42,721 nucleotides of DNA from an uncultured Acidobacteriia bacterium (GTDB lineage: Bacteria > Acidobacteriota > Terriglobia > Bryobacterales > Bryobacteraceae): positions 1 to 42,721 of the forward strand of contig CAIYDY010000244.1 of the NCBI GenBank assembly GCA_903925015.1. The letters are read 5' to 3'. Below the pieces are notes generated by a model, which had not been told where the DNA came from, did no database searches, and worked only from the letters and a program-made list of their open reading frames with translations. Shown in pieces: positions 32,627 to 40,562 of the stretch (position 1 is its first letter; the number at the start of each line of letters is the position of its first letter). The position numbers were made by a program, and so were the translations under genes.

Positions 32627-35600
32627 TCAACGCCCTTCCAGCTCCCGCAACGCCCTCGCCGCCAGCGCATTCCCCGGCTTCCGCTCCATCAATTGCCGCA
32701 ACACCGCGCCCGCCTGGTCCCTCTGGCCGGTCGTGACGTAGATCCGCGCCAAGTTCATGTACAGTTGTTCGTCGTCGGGGTCCACTGAGATCCCGTACCG
32801 GAACGCGGCGATCGAATCATTCGCTTGGCCGAGCTTCGCGAACAGCACCCCAAGGTTGTTGATCGCCCCGGTATGATCGCGCCGCGCCGCGATCGCCTTT
32901 TCGAAACTTTGCCGGGCCGAGCCCAAGTCGTTTTCCTCCCCAGCCAGGATACCGAGCTGGTTCCATGCATCGGCGTACTGCGGGTCCACCGACACAGCAC
33001 GCTCGAACGCGGATTTTGCTCCCGCCCGGTCCCCCAGTTTTAGCAGGGATTCGCCCGCACCCTCAATCGCCGGTGCGTAGCCGGGACGGACGCCGAGGAC
33101 GCGGTTGAATGTAGTGACCGCATCCTTGTGCCGGCCAAGTTCCTGTTCGATCCGCGCGGCGGCGATCAGCGCCTTCCAGTTCTCGGGGCGAGCACGGACG
33201 GCTTCCTCCAGATACGGCAGCGCTCGTTCGGGGTATCCCGCCCAGTAGTAGGCTGCACCGAATTTGAAGTAGCTGCGGCGCGGCTCGGAGTAGTATTTGC
33301 CGGGGAAGGGAAGGGCCAGGTCGCGGTTGCGGTCCATCTGGCGAAGGTCGGCACGTCTCGTGGCGTCCGTGGGGATACCCGCGTAGATCTTGCGGGCGCG
33401 GCTTTCGGCGTCAATGAGCACGGTCATCGGCGGCGAAAGCGGGGCGCGGTATTCGAAGAGGTATCGGCGGAACAGCGTCCAGATGGCCGGGGCGTCCTCT
33501 CCCGCCTTGGTGAGGTCGATCCCGTCCGCCGCTTGCCCGGTATGGAGCACCAGAAATGCCGGTCCGCGGTGCCGCTCCGGCGTGGGAACCGGTTCGCGAA
33601 GCCAGACGTCGGCCGATTCCGGCAGGTTCTTACCGACTACAGGAGTAACCGTCCATGCGGCCCGAGTAGCGAATGGCCTGAACGCCGTTTCGGGTGAGCC
33701 CTCAGTGAGCGTGTTGACCCCGTCGACCCGCAGCGGAAACTCCTCCTTCAGCCCCGAAGGCCAAACCACTGAGATAGTCGCAGCCCCCTGCCGGACCCCG
33801 AAATATAGCGTCTTTCCGTGCTGCGACAGGAAGCCCGAGCCAGCCTGCACCCATTGCGCCGCGCCGCCGATTTCGACGCGCGCCCCGATGGCGTCACGAT
33901 TCGATTTCACGCCCCGCAGTCGGACCCCGACCCGGGACTTCGTCTGGGCGACATTGTTCCGCATCGCCCGGATCTGGGGGCCGAGGCGGTTCTTCATGAT
34001 GATGTCCGGGCAGCCGTCGCCATCGAAATCTGTTACGGCGAAGGCGCGTGTGTCGTCGGCGAAGTCGAGGCCGCTGACGCCCGAGGCATCCTGGTAGCGG
34101 TCTCCGACCCGTCCATAGTAAACGTTCGGCTGGTGTCCGCTCCAGGACGCCTCCTCGCGGATCATTTGGTTCAAGGCGTTCCAGCCGTTTTCGTAGGCCG
34201 GGGCCTCGCCCGCTGCGGCTGGAGTCTTCGAGACCACTTGACGCCAGAAGAAGCTTTCCAAATCCGGGCCGTTGCCATTGGTGACCATGCCGGTGGCGAC
34301 GAGGATGTCCGGGTGCCCGTTCAGCCGGAAGTCGAACCCGCCCGAACCCCAAGCCCAGCGACCCATTTCGACATTCTGCGCTGCCCCGACGTCCTCGAAC
34401 GTCCCGTCGCCTTTGTTGCGGAAGAGGGAGTTGCCTTTGGCGTGGTTCCGCCATGCATCTGGATCTCGGGCCAGCGGGAAGAACGCGGGATCGGCCATCA
34501 CCCGCTGGCCGGCGGCGGTCCACATATTGGACACGTAGAGATCGGGACGTCCATCGCCGTCGTAGTCGAACCAGGCCGAACTCATGCCGGGGCCGGAATC
34601 ATCGACTCCGGCTGCTGCTGCGTCGTCGTGGAATTTGCCGTTGCGGTTGCGATAGAGGTTGTCGCGCCCGAAGTCGTTGACCACGTGCAGATCGGGCCAG
34701 CCGTCGCCGTCAACATCAATCCACGTTGTCGCAAACGAGAACCGATCGTTGTTCTCGTCCAAGCCGACCTCGGCGGTGACGTCCTCAAAAACACCGCCCG
34801 CCTCAGTCAGCATATTGCGGAAGAGGAAGTTCGGCGGGCCGTTGCGCGCGTCCTGGTAGGGGGCCGGGTATTGGTACTGGTCCTCGCTCTGGAAGTAGAC
34901 GTAACAGCAGAGGTAGAGGTCGACTTTGCCGTCGCGGTCGAAATCGGCGGCTGCCATGCCCGTGAACGAGCCCTGGGGCGCAGTGCGGAATCGGAAGGCA
35001 TCGGGGCGCTCCTTGAACGTTCCGTCGCCCTGGTTCAGGAACAGCAGGGGGCCGCTGCCGCGCAGCACCACCAAGTCCTGGTGTCCGGAATTGCGGAAAT
35101 CGACGAAAAGGGCGGATGTGGATTCGTCCAGGATTGCTAGGCCGGCGCGTTCGGTGATGTCCTCGGCGGTACCGTCGGGGCGGAACTTGTATAGCCGGTT
35201 GGGGAGTCCTCCGGGCTGGCAGACGTAGATTTCGTCGACACCGTCGTTATCTACGTCCCCCGCCGCAATGCCCTGGTTGCCGAATACGTCGATACCGACA
35301 GCTGAATCGAGGCGCGCCCGCCAGTAGTTGTTGCCTCCCAGCATCTGCTGCTGGAACGATGGCACCGAGCCGAAGACGTGGCTGGTGGCGTCGATGAAAT
35401 AGAGTTGCTCGGAAACGGCGGTGGTATGGGAGAGTTCACGGAAGTCGGGCATTTTCCAAGTGCCGACGTGGTGTTCGGCACGGACCGTGATCTCGAACCG
35501 GACCACGTCATTGGGCAGTGCGAAGAAGCGGAACCGGGGATTCGGGTCCTTCCGCACCTTTGCGACGAACGTTTGCAGCACGTCCGGGGCCGCCTCCTTT

Positions 35601-35806
35601 CCTTGGAAGATGCGGGCGAGGCGTGCTTCCAACTCAGCCGCCACCTTTTCGCCAGCGAATTCGTCGGTCCCGGGTGCGGCAAGTTTCAGCAGCGGATCGA
35701 ACGGATTCGGCCGCCGGAAATGCACTTCGAACGGGGCCGCATGGACGGGTTTCGAGGTTGCCAAGCCCGCCGCCGCAATGACCGCTGCGAATTCGCGCCT
35801 GGTCAT
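32627..35806 (-). CDS. large exported CRTAC1-type FG-GAP protein with C-terminal TPR domain
   Basis: The N-terminus MTRREFAAVIAAAGLATSKP is a twin-arginine-type signal. After about 170 residues of unrecognised sequence comes an FG-GAP/VCBS propeller with calcium loops (DVDNDGVDE, DFDRDGKVD, DVDGDGWPD, DYDGDGRPD, DFDGDGCPD), then an ASPIC/UnbV domain (GVKSNRDAIGARVEIGGAAQW, VVWPSGLKEEF). The last 200 residues are tetratricopeptide repeats (ALPYLEEAVRARPENWKAL... INNLGVLFAKLGQANDSIAAFRYGI). At 1059 residues it combines what the other locus encodes as separate TPR and CRTAC1 proteins. It overlaps the preceding TPR gene by 4 nt (ATGA). Its last 100 residues resemble the partial gene at the window end. 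Confidence 0.9.
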   Translation of the reverse strand: MTRREFAAVIAAAGLATSKPVHAAPFEVHFRRPNPFDPLLKLAAPGTDEFAGEKVAAELEARLARIFQGKEAAPDVLQTFVAKVRKDPNPRFRFFALPNDVVRFEITVRAEHHVGTWKMPDFRELSHTTAVSEQLYFIDATSHVFGSVPSFQQQMLGGNNYWRARLDSAVGIDVFGNQGIAAGDVDNDGVDEIYVCQPGGLPNRLYKFRPDGTAEDITERAGLAILDESTSALFVDFRNSGHQDLVVLRGSGPLLFLNQGDGTFKERPDAFRFRTAPQGSFTGMAAADFDRDGKVDLYLCCYVYFQSEDQYQYPAPYQDARNGPPNFLFRNMLTEAGGVFEDVTAEVGLDENNDRFSFATTWIDVDGDGWPDLHVVNDFGRDNLYRNRNGKFHDDAAAAGVDDSGPGMSSAWFDYDGDGRPDLYVSNMWTAAGQRVMADPAFFPLARDPDAWRNHAKGNSLFRNKGDGTFEDVGAAQNVEMGRWAWGSGGFDFRLNGHPDILVATGMVTNGNGPDLESFFWRQVVSKTPAAAGEAPAYENGWNALNQMIREEASWSGHQPNVYYGRVGDRYQDASGVSGLDFADDTRAFAVTDFDGDGCPDIIMKNRLGPQIRAMRNNVAQTKSRVGVRLRGVKSNRDAIGARVEIGGAAQWVQAGSGFLSQHGKTLYFGVRQGAATISVVWPSGLKEEFPLRVDGVNTLTEGSPETAFRPFATRAAWTVTPVVGKNLPESADVWLREPVPTPERHRGPAFLVLHTGQAADGIDLTKAGEDAPAIWTLFRRYLFEYRAPLSPPMTVLIDAESRARKIYAGIPTDATRRADLRQMDRNRDLALPFPGKYYSEPRRSYFKFGAAYYWAGYPERALPYLEEAVRARPENWKALIAAARIEQELGRHKDAVTTFNRVLGVRPGYAPAIEGAGESLLKLGDRAGAKSAFERAVSVDPQYADAWNQLGILAGEENDLGSARQSFEKAIAARRDHTGAINNLGVLFAKLGQANDSIAAFRYGISVDPDDEQLYMNLARIYVTTGQRDQAGAVLRQLMERKPGNALAARALRELEGR

Positions 35807-36708
35807 CGTTTCGCATCCTGGGTGCTAGTGAGTTTTTCGTGGGCTGCGCGGGCGCGTTGCGCGTCGGCCTCGCGACCCAGACGGCTTAATACGCGGGCCA
35901 GTCGGTACTGTGTTGGGGCGTCCGAGGGGTCCATCGCAGCCGCAGCCTCGTAAGCCTTCGCGGCGTCGTCGTAACGGCGCAACTGGTCGAGTACGGTACC
36001 CAGTTCGAACTGCGTCGCTGCGTCCTTGGAATTCAGCGACAACGCTTTCTCCAGCAGCTTCAAGGACATAGCGGTGTCCCCGGAGCCCGCGTTCAGCGCC
36101 TTGGCATGTAGGAAGTACCCGAGGTAGTTCCCCGGATTGGCCTTTTCATATGCCGCAAATTTTCGTGTGATCTCCGGCAACCGCGATGCCACCTGATCAG
36201 GAAAGCGTCCGAGGAAGACGTAGGGCTGTTCGATGGCGGGGTCGATGTCGATGGTGCGAAGGAATGCCGCAGCGGCGTCGTCGAAGCGACGGAGTCCGTA
36301 GCATGCAACCCCGAGCGCCAGTTCCAGTTGGGCGTCACCGGGCACGCGTCTCCGTGCGGTATCCAGCAGCTTGGCGGCTTCGGCGAAATGTTCGGTCTGC
36401 AGAAGCGGTTTGGCGGCCTCGAAGTAGTAGGCCCCGAGTGCTGCCAGGATCGGCTTGTTGCCCGCCGCATTTTTCGCGGCAAGGGAGGCAGCTGATTCGG
36501 CACCGGCCTCGTCGCCCAAGCGTCGCCGGACCTGCGCCAGAGCCACCCAAACGCGACCGTCGGACGGTGCCAGTTTCGCCGCTTGGGCCAACCCGGATTC
36601 GGCTCCCTTCAGATCCCCGCGATGGAGCGCCAGCAGTCCGGAGCGGAAGGCTTCGTCGAATCCTGGGATGGCGGCGAGAATGAGGAGAACAGCGGCCAGC
36701 ATCTGCAT
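35803..36708 (-). CDS. exported TPR-repeat protein (second copy)
   Basis: Signal peptide (MQMLAAVLLILAAIPG) and TPR helices throughout 301 residues (FRSGLLALHRGDLKGAESGLAQAAKLAP, LALGVACYGLRRFDDAAAAFLRTIDIDP, FELGTVLDQLRRYDDAAKAYEAAAAMDP, YRLARVLSRLGREADAQRARAAH). Same size and position relative to its CRTAC1 partner as the gene at 29833-30732, pointing to a repeated two-gene module. ATG 36708 is chosen; a TAGAAT hexamer lies 11 nt upstream. It is divergent from the LysE gene with 39 bp between starts. Confidence 0.87.
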   Translation of the reverse strand: MQMLAAVLLILAAIPGFDEAFRSGLLALHRGDLKGAESGLAQAAKLAPSDGRVWVALAQVRRRLGDEAGAESAASLAAKNAAGNKPILAALGAYYFEAAKPLLQTEHFAEAAKLLDTARRRVPGDAQLELALGVACYGLRRFDDAAAAFLRTIDIDPAIEQPYVFLGRFPDQVASRLPEITRKFAAYEKANPGNYLGYFLHAKALNAGSGDTAMSLKLLEKALSLNSKDAATQFELGTVLDQLRRYDDAAKAYEAAAAMDPSDAPTQYRLARVLSRLGREADAQRARAAHEKLTSTQDAKR

Positions 36709-36747
36709 GGTCTGACGTCATTCTATCGTTGCTACATTCATTGGAGA

Positions 36748-37374
36748 ATGCGGTTCCTGCCATCCCTGCTTGCGTTCATGGGCGTCCACCTGCTTGCCGT
36801 GGCGAGCCCTGGTCCGGCGTTCGTTGCCACGGTGCAGCTGTCGGTGCAGCATTCGCGGCGGGTTGGCCTCCTCCATGCGCTTGGCTTGGGGGTTGCGGCC
36901 ACGATTTGGGCCATCGCGGCATTGGTCGGATTGCAGGCGCTGATGGACCGGATCGTCTGGTTGTACCGCAGCCTCCAAGTGGTTGGCGGCCTGTACCTCT
37001 TGTACATCGGAGTACAGTCTTGTCGGCACGCGAAAGATCCCGCGCCAGAAACCGGCGGTTCGACCAAAGCACTCACCAATGCCCAGGCCTTCCTCCGAGG
37101 CCTGACCCTCAATATCTCCAATCCAAAGGTGATGGTCTTTTTCGCCAGCATATTTGCGGCGGTGTTGGACCCGGCTTGGCCCGCCTGGGTTCGGCTCGCC
37201 GTTCCGGCCGTCATTTTAGTGGACGAAACGCTTTGGTACGCGATGCTGACCCTGCTCTTGTCAACGCCCCGTTCGCAATCCACCTACCGGCGGGCGAAGC
37301 GTTGGATCGACAGGTTCGCCGGCTGCTTTCTCTTGTTGTTTGGGGAAAAGCTGGTCTGGAGCGGCGTGAAGTAG
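36748..37374 (+). CDS. LysE/RhtB family amino-acid exporter
   Basis: A 208-residue inner-membrane protein with five to six hydrophobic segments and the family's N-terminal signature (FMGVHLLAVASPGPAFVATVQLSV), followed by GLLHALGLGVAATIWAIAALVG and the central FLRGLTLNISNPKVMVFFASIF. It exports amino acids or related small compounds; substrate unknown. ATG 36748 sits one base after GGAG, too close for a normal Shine-Dalgarno; TACATT at 36733-36738 could be a -10 giving a near-leaderless transcript. It precedes an exported M20 peptidase by 27 nt. Confidence 0.93.
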   Translation: MRFLPSLLAFMGVHLLAVASPGPAFVATVQLSVQHSRRVGLLHALGLGVAATIWAIAALVGLQALMDRIVWLYRSLQVVGGLYLLYIGVQSCRHAKDPAPETGGSTKALTNAQAFLRGLTLNISNPKVMVFFASIFAAVLDPAWPAWVRLAVPAVILVDETLWYAMLTLLLSTPRSQSTYRRAKRWIDRFAGCFLLLFGEKLVWSGVK

Positions 37375-37401
37375 CGCGCGCACATGCTATCCTCACGCAA
37401 A

Positions 37402-38910
37402 ATGCGCTGCGCAATCCTCTTCATGACCCTCGCCGTCGGCCTGCTCCCGGCCCAGGGCAATCCCGCCTCCCAGGCAGCACGAAAGTGGCGCGAATCCCAC
37501 GAACGCGCCATTGTTGGCGAGTTCTTCGACCTGCTCTCCATCCCCAATATTGCCCGCGACCGGTCCAACATCCGCCGCAACGCGGACTTGATTGCGAAGA
37601 TGCTGGAAAAACGCGGGGTGAAGGCCCAGTTGGTGGAGCACGGACCGGCCAACCCGGTTGTTCGGGGCGAAATCCTGACGCCCGGTGCCACCCGCACCAT
37701 CGTTTTCTACGCCCACTACGACGGCCAACCGCTTGACCCCAAGGAATGGGCAACGCTTCCGTTCGAACCGGTTCTGCGCGATCGGTCGCTGGAAAAAGAC
37801 GGTCGGGTTGTCGCGCTACCGCCTGCGGGGACCCCATTTGATCCCGAATCTCGCATTTACGCCCGCTCGGCGTCGGACGACAAGGCCCCGATCATCGCCA
37901 TCGTGACCGCTCTGGATGCCATCAAGGCCGCCGGGTTGAAAACCAAGTCCAACATCCGATTCGTATTTGAAGGGGAGGAGGAGGCCGGGTCCATCAACTT
38001 GGAGGCACTTCTCGCTGCTCACAAGGATCTCTTTACCGGCGACATCTGGCTGATCTGCGACGGTCCGGTGCACCAGACTCGCCGCCAGTTGGTGGCGTTC
38101 GGGGCACGGGGAGTTGTCGGTTTCGACATCACCCTCTATGGGCCACGCCGCGAACTGCACAGCGGCCACTACGGCAACTGGGCCCCGAATCCAGCGATGG
38201 AGCTGGTCCGGCTCTTGGCTTCGATGAAGGACGACACGGGCCATGTTCTGGTGGACGGGTTCTACGAGGGCATTGAGCCGCTGAGTGAGACCGAAAAGCG
38301 CGCCGTCGCCGAGGCTCCCCCCGCGGACGCCGACCTGATCCGCGAACTTTGGCTTGGCTCGACCGAGGGAGCGCCGAAGAAGCTGGTCGAACTGCTCCAA
38401 TCCCCGTCCTTCAACATCCGGGGAATGGCCAGTTCGCGCATCGGCGACCAGGCTTCGAACGTGATCCCGTCGACGGCTTCGGCCTCGATCGACATGCGCC
38501 TGGTGAAGGGAATGGACCATGCCCGTACGATTGACCGCGTGGTGGAACACATCCGGAAACAGGGCTATTTCATCGTGGATGCCGATCCCTCCGCCGAGGT
38601 CCGGATGGCCCACCCGAAGATCGCAAAGATCACCGGACGCGAGGGTTACAACGCAGCCCGCACCTCGATGGACCTGCCCATTTCGCAGGAGGTGGTCCGT
38701 GTGGTGGAATCCGCTCGCGGGCCATCGGTGAAGCTGCCGACGATGGGCGGGAGCGTGCCGTTGGTGGCCATCGAGCGAGCGGTCGGCACCCGGACGATTA
38801 CGATTCCAATTGCTAACCACGACAACAACCAGCACAGTTCCAATGAGAATCTGCGCTTGCAGAACCTCTGGGACGGGATCGAACTGATGGCGGCCCTGCT
38901 GACGATGTAG
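37402..38910 (+). CDS. exported M20 family metallopeptidase
   Basis: Signal peptide (MRCAILFMTLAVGLLPAQG), then an M20 catalytic domain. Metal ligands and base can be placed: H105 and D107 in YAHYDGQPLD, the bridging aspartate in ARSASDDKAP (D159), the catalytic and metal glutamates in FEGEEEAGS (E192-E194), and a late histidine in IANHDNNQHS. The lid/dimerisation domain starts around RRELHSGHYGNW. Carboxypeptidase, dipeptidase or acylase activity are all possible. ATG 37402 is chosen over 37384 because it begins the signal peptide; TATCCT 8 nt upstream is a possible -10. Confidence 0.9.
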   Translation: MRCAILFMTLAVGLLPAQGNPASQAARKWRESHERAIVGEFFDLLSIPNIARDRSNIRRNADLIAKMLEKRGVKAQLVEHGPANPVVRGEILTPGATRTIVFYAHYDGQPLDPKEWATLPFEPVLRDRSLEKDGRVVALPPAGTPFDPESRIYARSASDDKAPIIAIVTALDAIKAAGLKTKSNIRFVFEGEEEAGSINLEALLAAHKDLFTGDIWLICDGPVHQTRRQLVAFGARGVVGFDITLYGPRRELHSGHYGNWAPNPAMELVRLLASMKDDTGHVLVDGFYEGIEPLSETEKRAVAEAPPADADLIRELWLGSTEGAPKKLVELLQSPSFNIRGMASSRIGDQASNVIPSTASASIDMRLVKGMDHARTIDRVVEHIRKQGYFIVDADPSAEVRMAHPKIAKITGREGYNAARTSMDLPISQEVVRVVESARGPSVKLPTMGGSVPLVAIERAVGTRTITIPIANHDNNQHSSNENLRLQNLWDGIELMAALLTM

Positions 38911-38931
38911 TTCTACTGGTACCATGCGGGC

Positions 38932-40374
38932 ATGGTTTTGTTTCGGAGGTTGCTTGGCATTCTTGCGTTGGCATCGGCCGTATTTGCCCAGTCGGGGCCG
39001 GTTGCGATCATCAATGTCCATGTAGTGGATGTGGTCAAGGGGCAAGTTGTCCCAGGGCAGACGGTCGTTTTAGCGGGCGGAAAGATTGCCGCGTTAGGAC
39101 CTGTTGCCTCCACCCCGATTCCGGCGGGGGCGCAACGGGTGCCCGGGGACGGGCGGTACCTGATTCCCGGCCTCTGGGACATGCACGTCCACTTGCGCAG
39201 CGACCAGGCAAAACCGAATACCCGTATCGCGGACGAGAACGCCGCCACCCTGGATCTGTTTCTGCCCAACGGTATCACCGGAATCCGCGAAATGGGTGGC
39301 GATCTTGCGGATCAGATCTTTCAGTGGCGGGAGGAGATTCGGACGGGCAAGCGATCCGGTCCCCGTATTCTGACCGCCGGACGAAAACTCGACAACGATC
39401 CGCCAGCTTGGGCCGGTTCCATCGGCGTCAAGACTCCAGCCGATGCTCGTGAAGGCGTCCGCCAGATGAAGCAGGCCGGGGCCGATTTCATCAAGATCTA
39501 CTTCCGCCAGACCCCGGTTCAAGTCGTCCGCGCGGTGGTGGAGGAGGCGCACCGGAACAATCTGAAGGTGACCGGGCACAAGCCGTCGAATCTGTCCATC
39601 CAGGAATTTCTGGAGACCGGGATTGACGGCATGGAGCATGCACAGTACTTGGTAGCGACCGACCGGGCAGACTATGACCGGATGAATGCAGAGTTTGATC
39701 GCCGCCGTGGCAAGGATTGGGCTGCCGATGCACTGGAGCAGCAGGCCCGCCTTCTTGCGATGCAGGATGACGCCGAGGGCACGAAGGTTTGGAAGGCGAT
39801 GGCAGGGAAGCAGTTCTGGGTGACGCCAACCATCCACGTTTCCAGCCAGGTGATGCAGGATGGCACCCGCAACTATGATTCGGATGATCGGCGGCGCTAC
39901 ATTCCGCCATCGATTTGGGCATCGTGGGACCCCAAGGGCTTTCGCAAGCCCATCGAGGGTCGGGCGTTGACGCTGCGGAAGGCCTCCCAGAAACGCTGGG
40001 ATGATGTGACGGTGGCGGCGAACAAGGCTGGGGTTCCGATGATTGTTGGGACCGACTGCGGGTCGAACAACAACTACACCATGCCGGGTTGGTCGATGGT
40101 GGAGGAAATGGAGGCGCTGGTGAAGGTTGGACTGCCGCCCGCCGAAGTCCTGCGGATGGCCACCGTCAATCCGGCAAAGTGGAGGGGGGAGTTGGAGCGC
40201 GAAGGTACTGTTGATCCGGGCAAGGTTGCGGATCTGGTGCTGCTGCGGTCGAATCCGTTGGAATCGATCACGCACACGAAGGAGATCGAGGCGGTGTTCC
40301 AATCGGGTCGGTATTACCCGCGGTCGGAGCTGGACGGGATGCTCCAGCGGGCCGAGTCAAAACGGAATTTTTGA
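38932..40374 (+). CDS. exported amidohydrolase (imidazolonepropionase-like group)
   Basis: Signal peptide (FRRLLGILALASAVFAQSG) and a composite beta-sandwich/TIM-barrel. Metal-binding positions: H85 and H87 (LWDMHVHLRS), lysine in GADFIKIYF, histidines in KVTGHKPSN and GMEHAQYL, aspartate in MIVGTDCG. It ends with the usual GTVDPGKVADLVLLRSNPL. Substrate unknown; related secreted proteins may act on cyclic dipeptides or N-acyl amino acids. It is 21 nt from the M20 peptidase on the same strand, so the pair may degrade peptides together. It belongs to the same broad group as the amidohydrolase half at 8597-10057. Confidence 0.9.
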   Translation: MVLFRRLLGILALASAVFAQSGPVAIINVHVVDVVKGQVVPGQTVVLAGGKIAALGPVASTPIPAGAQRVPGDGRYLIPGLWDMHVHLRSDQAKPNTRIADENAATLDLFLPNGITGIREMGGDLADQIFQWREEIRTGKRSGPRILTAGRKLDNDPPAWAGSIGVKTPADAREGVRQMKQAGADFIKIYFRQTPVQVVRAVVEEAHRNNLKVTGHKPSNLSIQEFLETGIDGMEHAQYLVATDRADYDRMNAEFDRRRGKDWAADALEQQARLLAMQDDAEGTKVWKAMAGKQFWVTPTIHVSSQVMQDGTRNYDSDDRRRYIPPSIWASWDPKGFRKPIEGRALTLRKASQKRWDDVTVAANKAGVPMIVGTDCGSNNNYTMPGWSMVEEMEALVKVGLPPAEVLRMATVNPAKWRGELEREGTVDPGKVADLVLLRSNPLESITHTKEIEAVFQSGRYYPRSELDGMLQRAESKRNF

Positions 40375-40397
40375 CTTGAGGGGAACTCCGCTATAAT
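40371..40397 (+). promoter_or_regulatory. strong-looking promoter before the 51-residue membrane protein
   Basis: TTGACT (40371-40376, 5 of 6 matches) overlaps the stop of the amidohydrolase gene, and a perfect TATAAT is at 40392-40397. The spacer is 15 bp, two shorter than ideal. GTG 40404 lies six bases after the -10, predicting a leaderless transcript. Confidence 0.55.
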
Positions 40398-40403
40398 TTC
40401 GGA

Positions 40404-40559
40404 GTGTCATCCAAACAAGAGCCGGAAGCGGCGAACGGAATCCATAAAGTGGTGCTGGTTGCCGTGGCCATAAGCTTCATGATGTGGCTGGGAAGCAGCT
40501 ATGCAGTGTCCAACACAGTGAAGGCCATCGCCAAACTGGCCCACTTGGGAGGGCGCTAA
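40404..40559 (+). CDS. 51-residue single-pass membrane protein
   Basis: A short frame from GTG 40404 to TAA 40559. It has a polar N-terminal tail (SSKQEPEAANGIHK), one hydrophobic segment (VVLVAVAISFMMWLGSSYAV) and a short basic C-terminus. No family recognised. Support: a good promoter directly upstream, a clean membrane segment, and a position 3 nt before the next gene, whose ribosome binding site (GGGAGGG, 40548-40554) lies in its last codons. It may be a small partner subunit of the large membrane protein downstream. Confidence 0.6.
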   Translation: MSSKQEPEAANGIHKVVLVAVAISFMMWLGSSYAVSNTVKAIAKLAHLGGR

Positions 40560-40562
40560 CCA

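Noticed and set aside
33818-35140. Plus-strand frame of 440 codons
   Set aside because: Antisense to the large FG-GAP gene; repeats in it mirror the DxDxDG coding repeats of the real strand.
37816-40302. Two long minus-strand frames (409 and 402 codons)
   Set aside because: Antisense to the M20 peptidase and amidohydrolase genes; no domains and unlikely composition.
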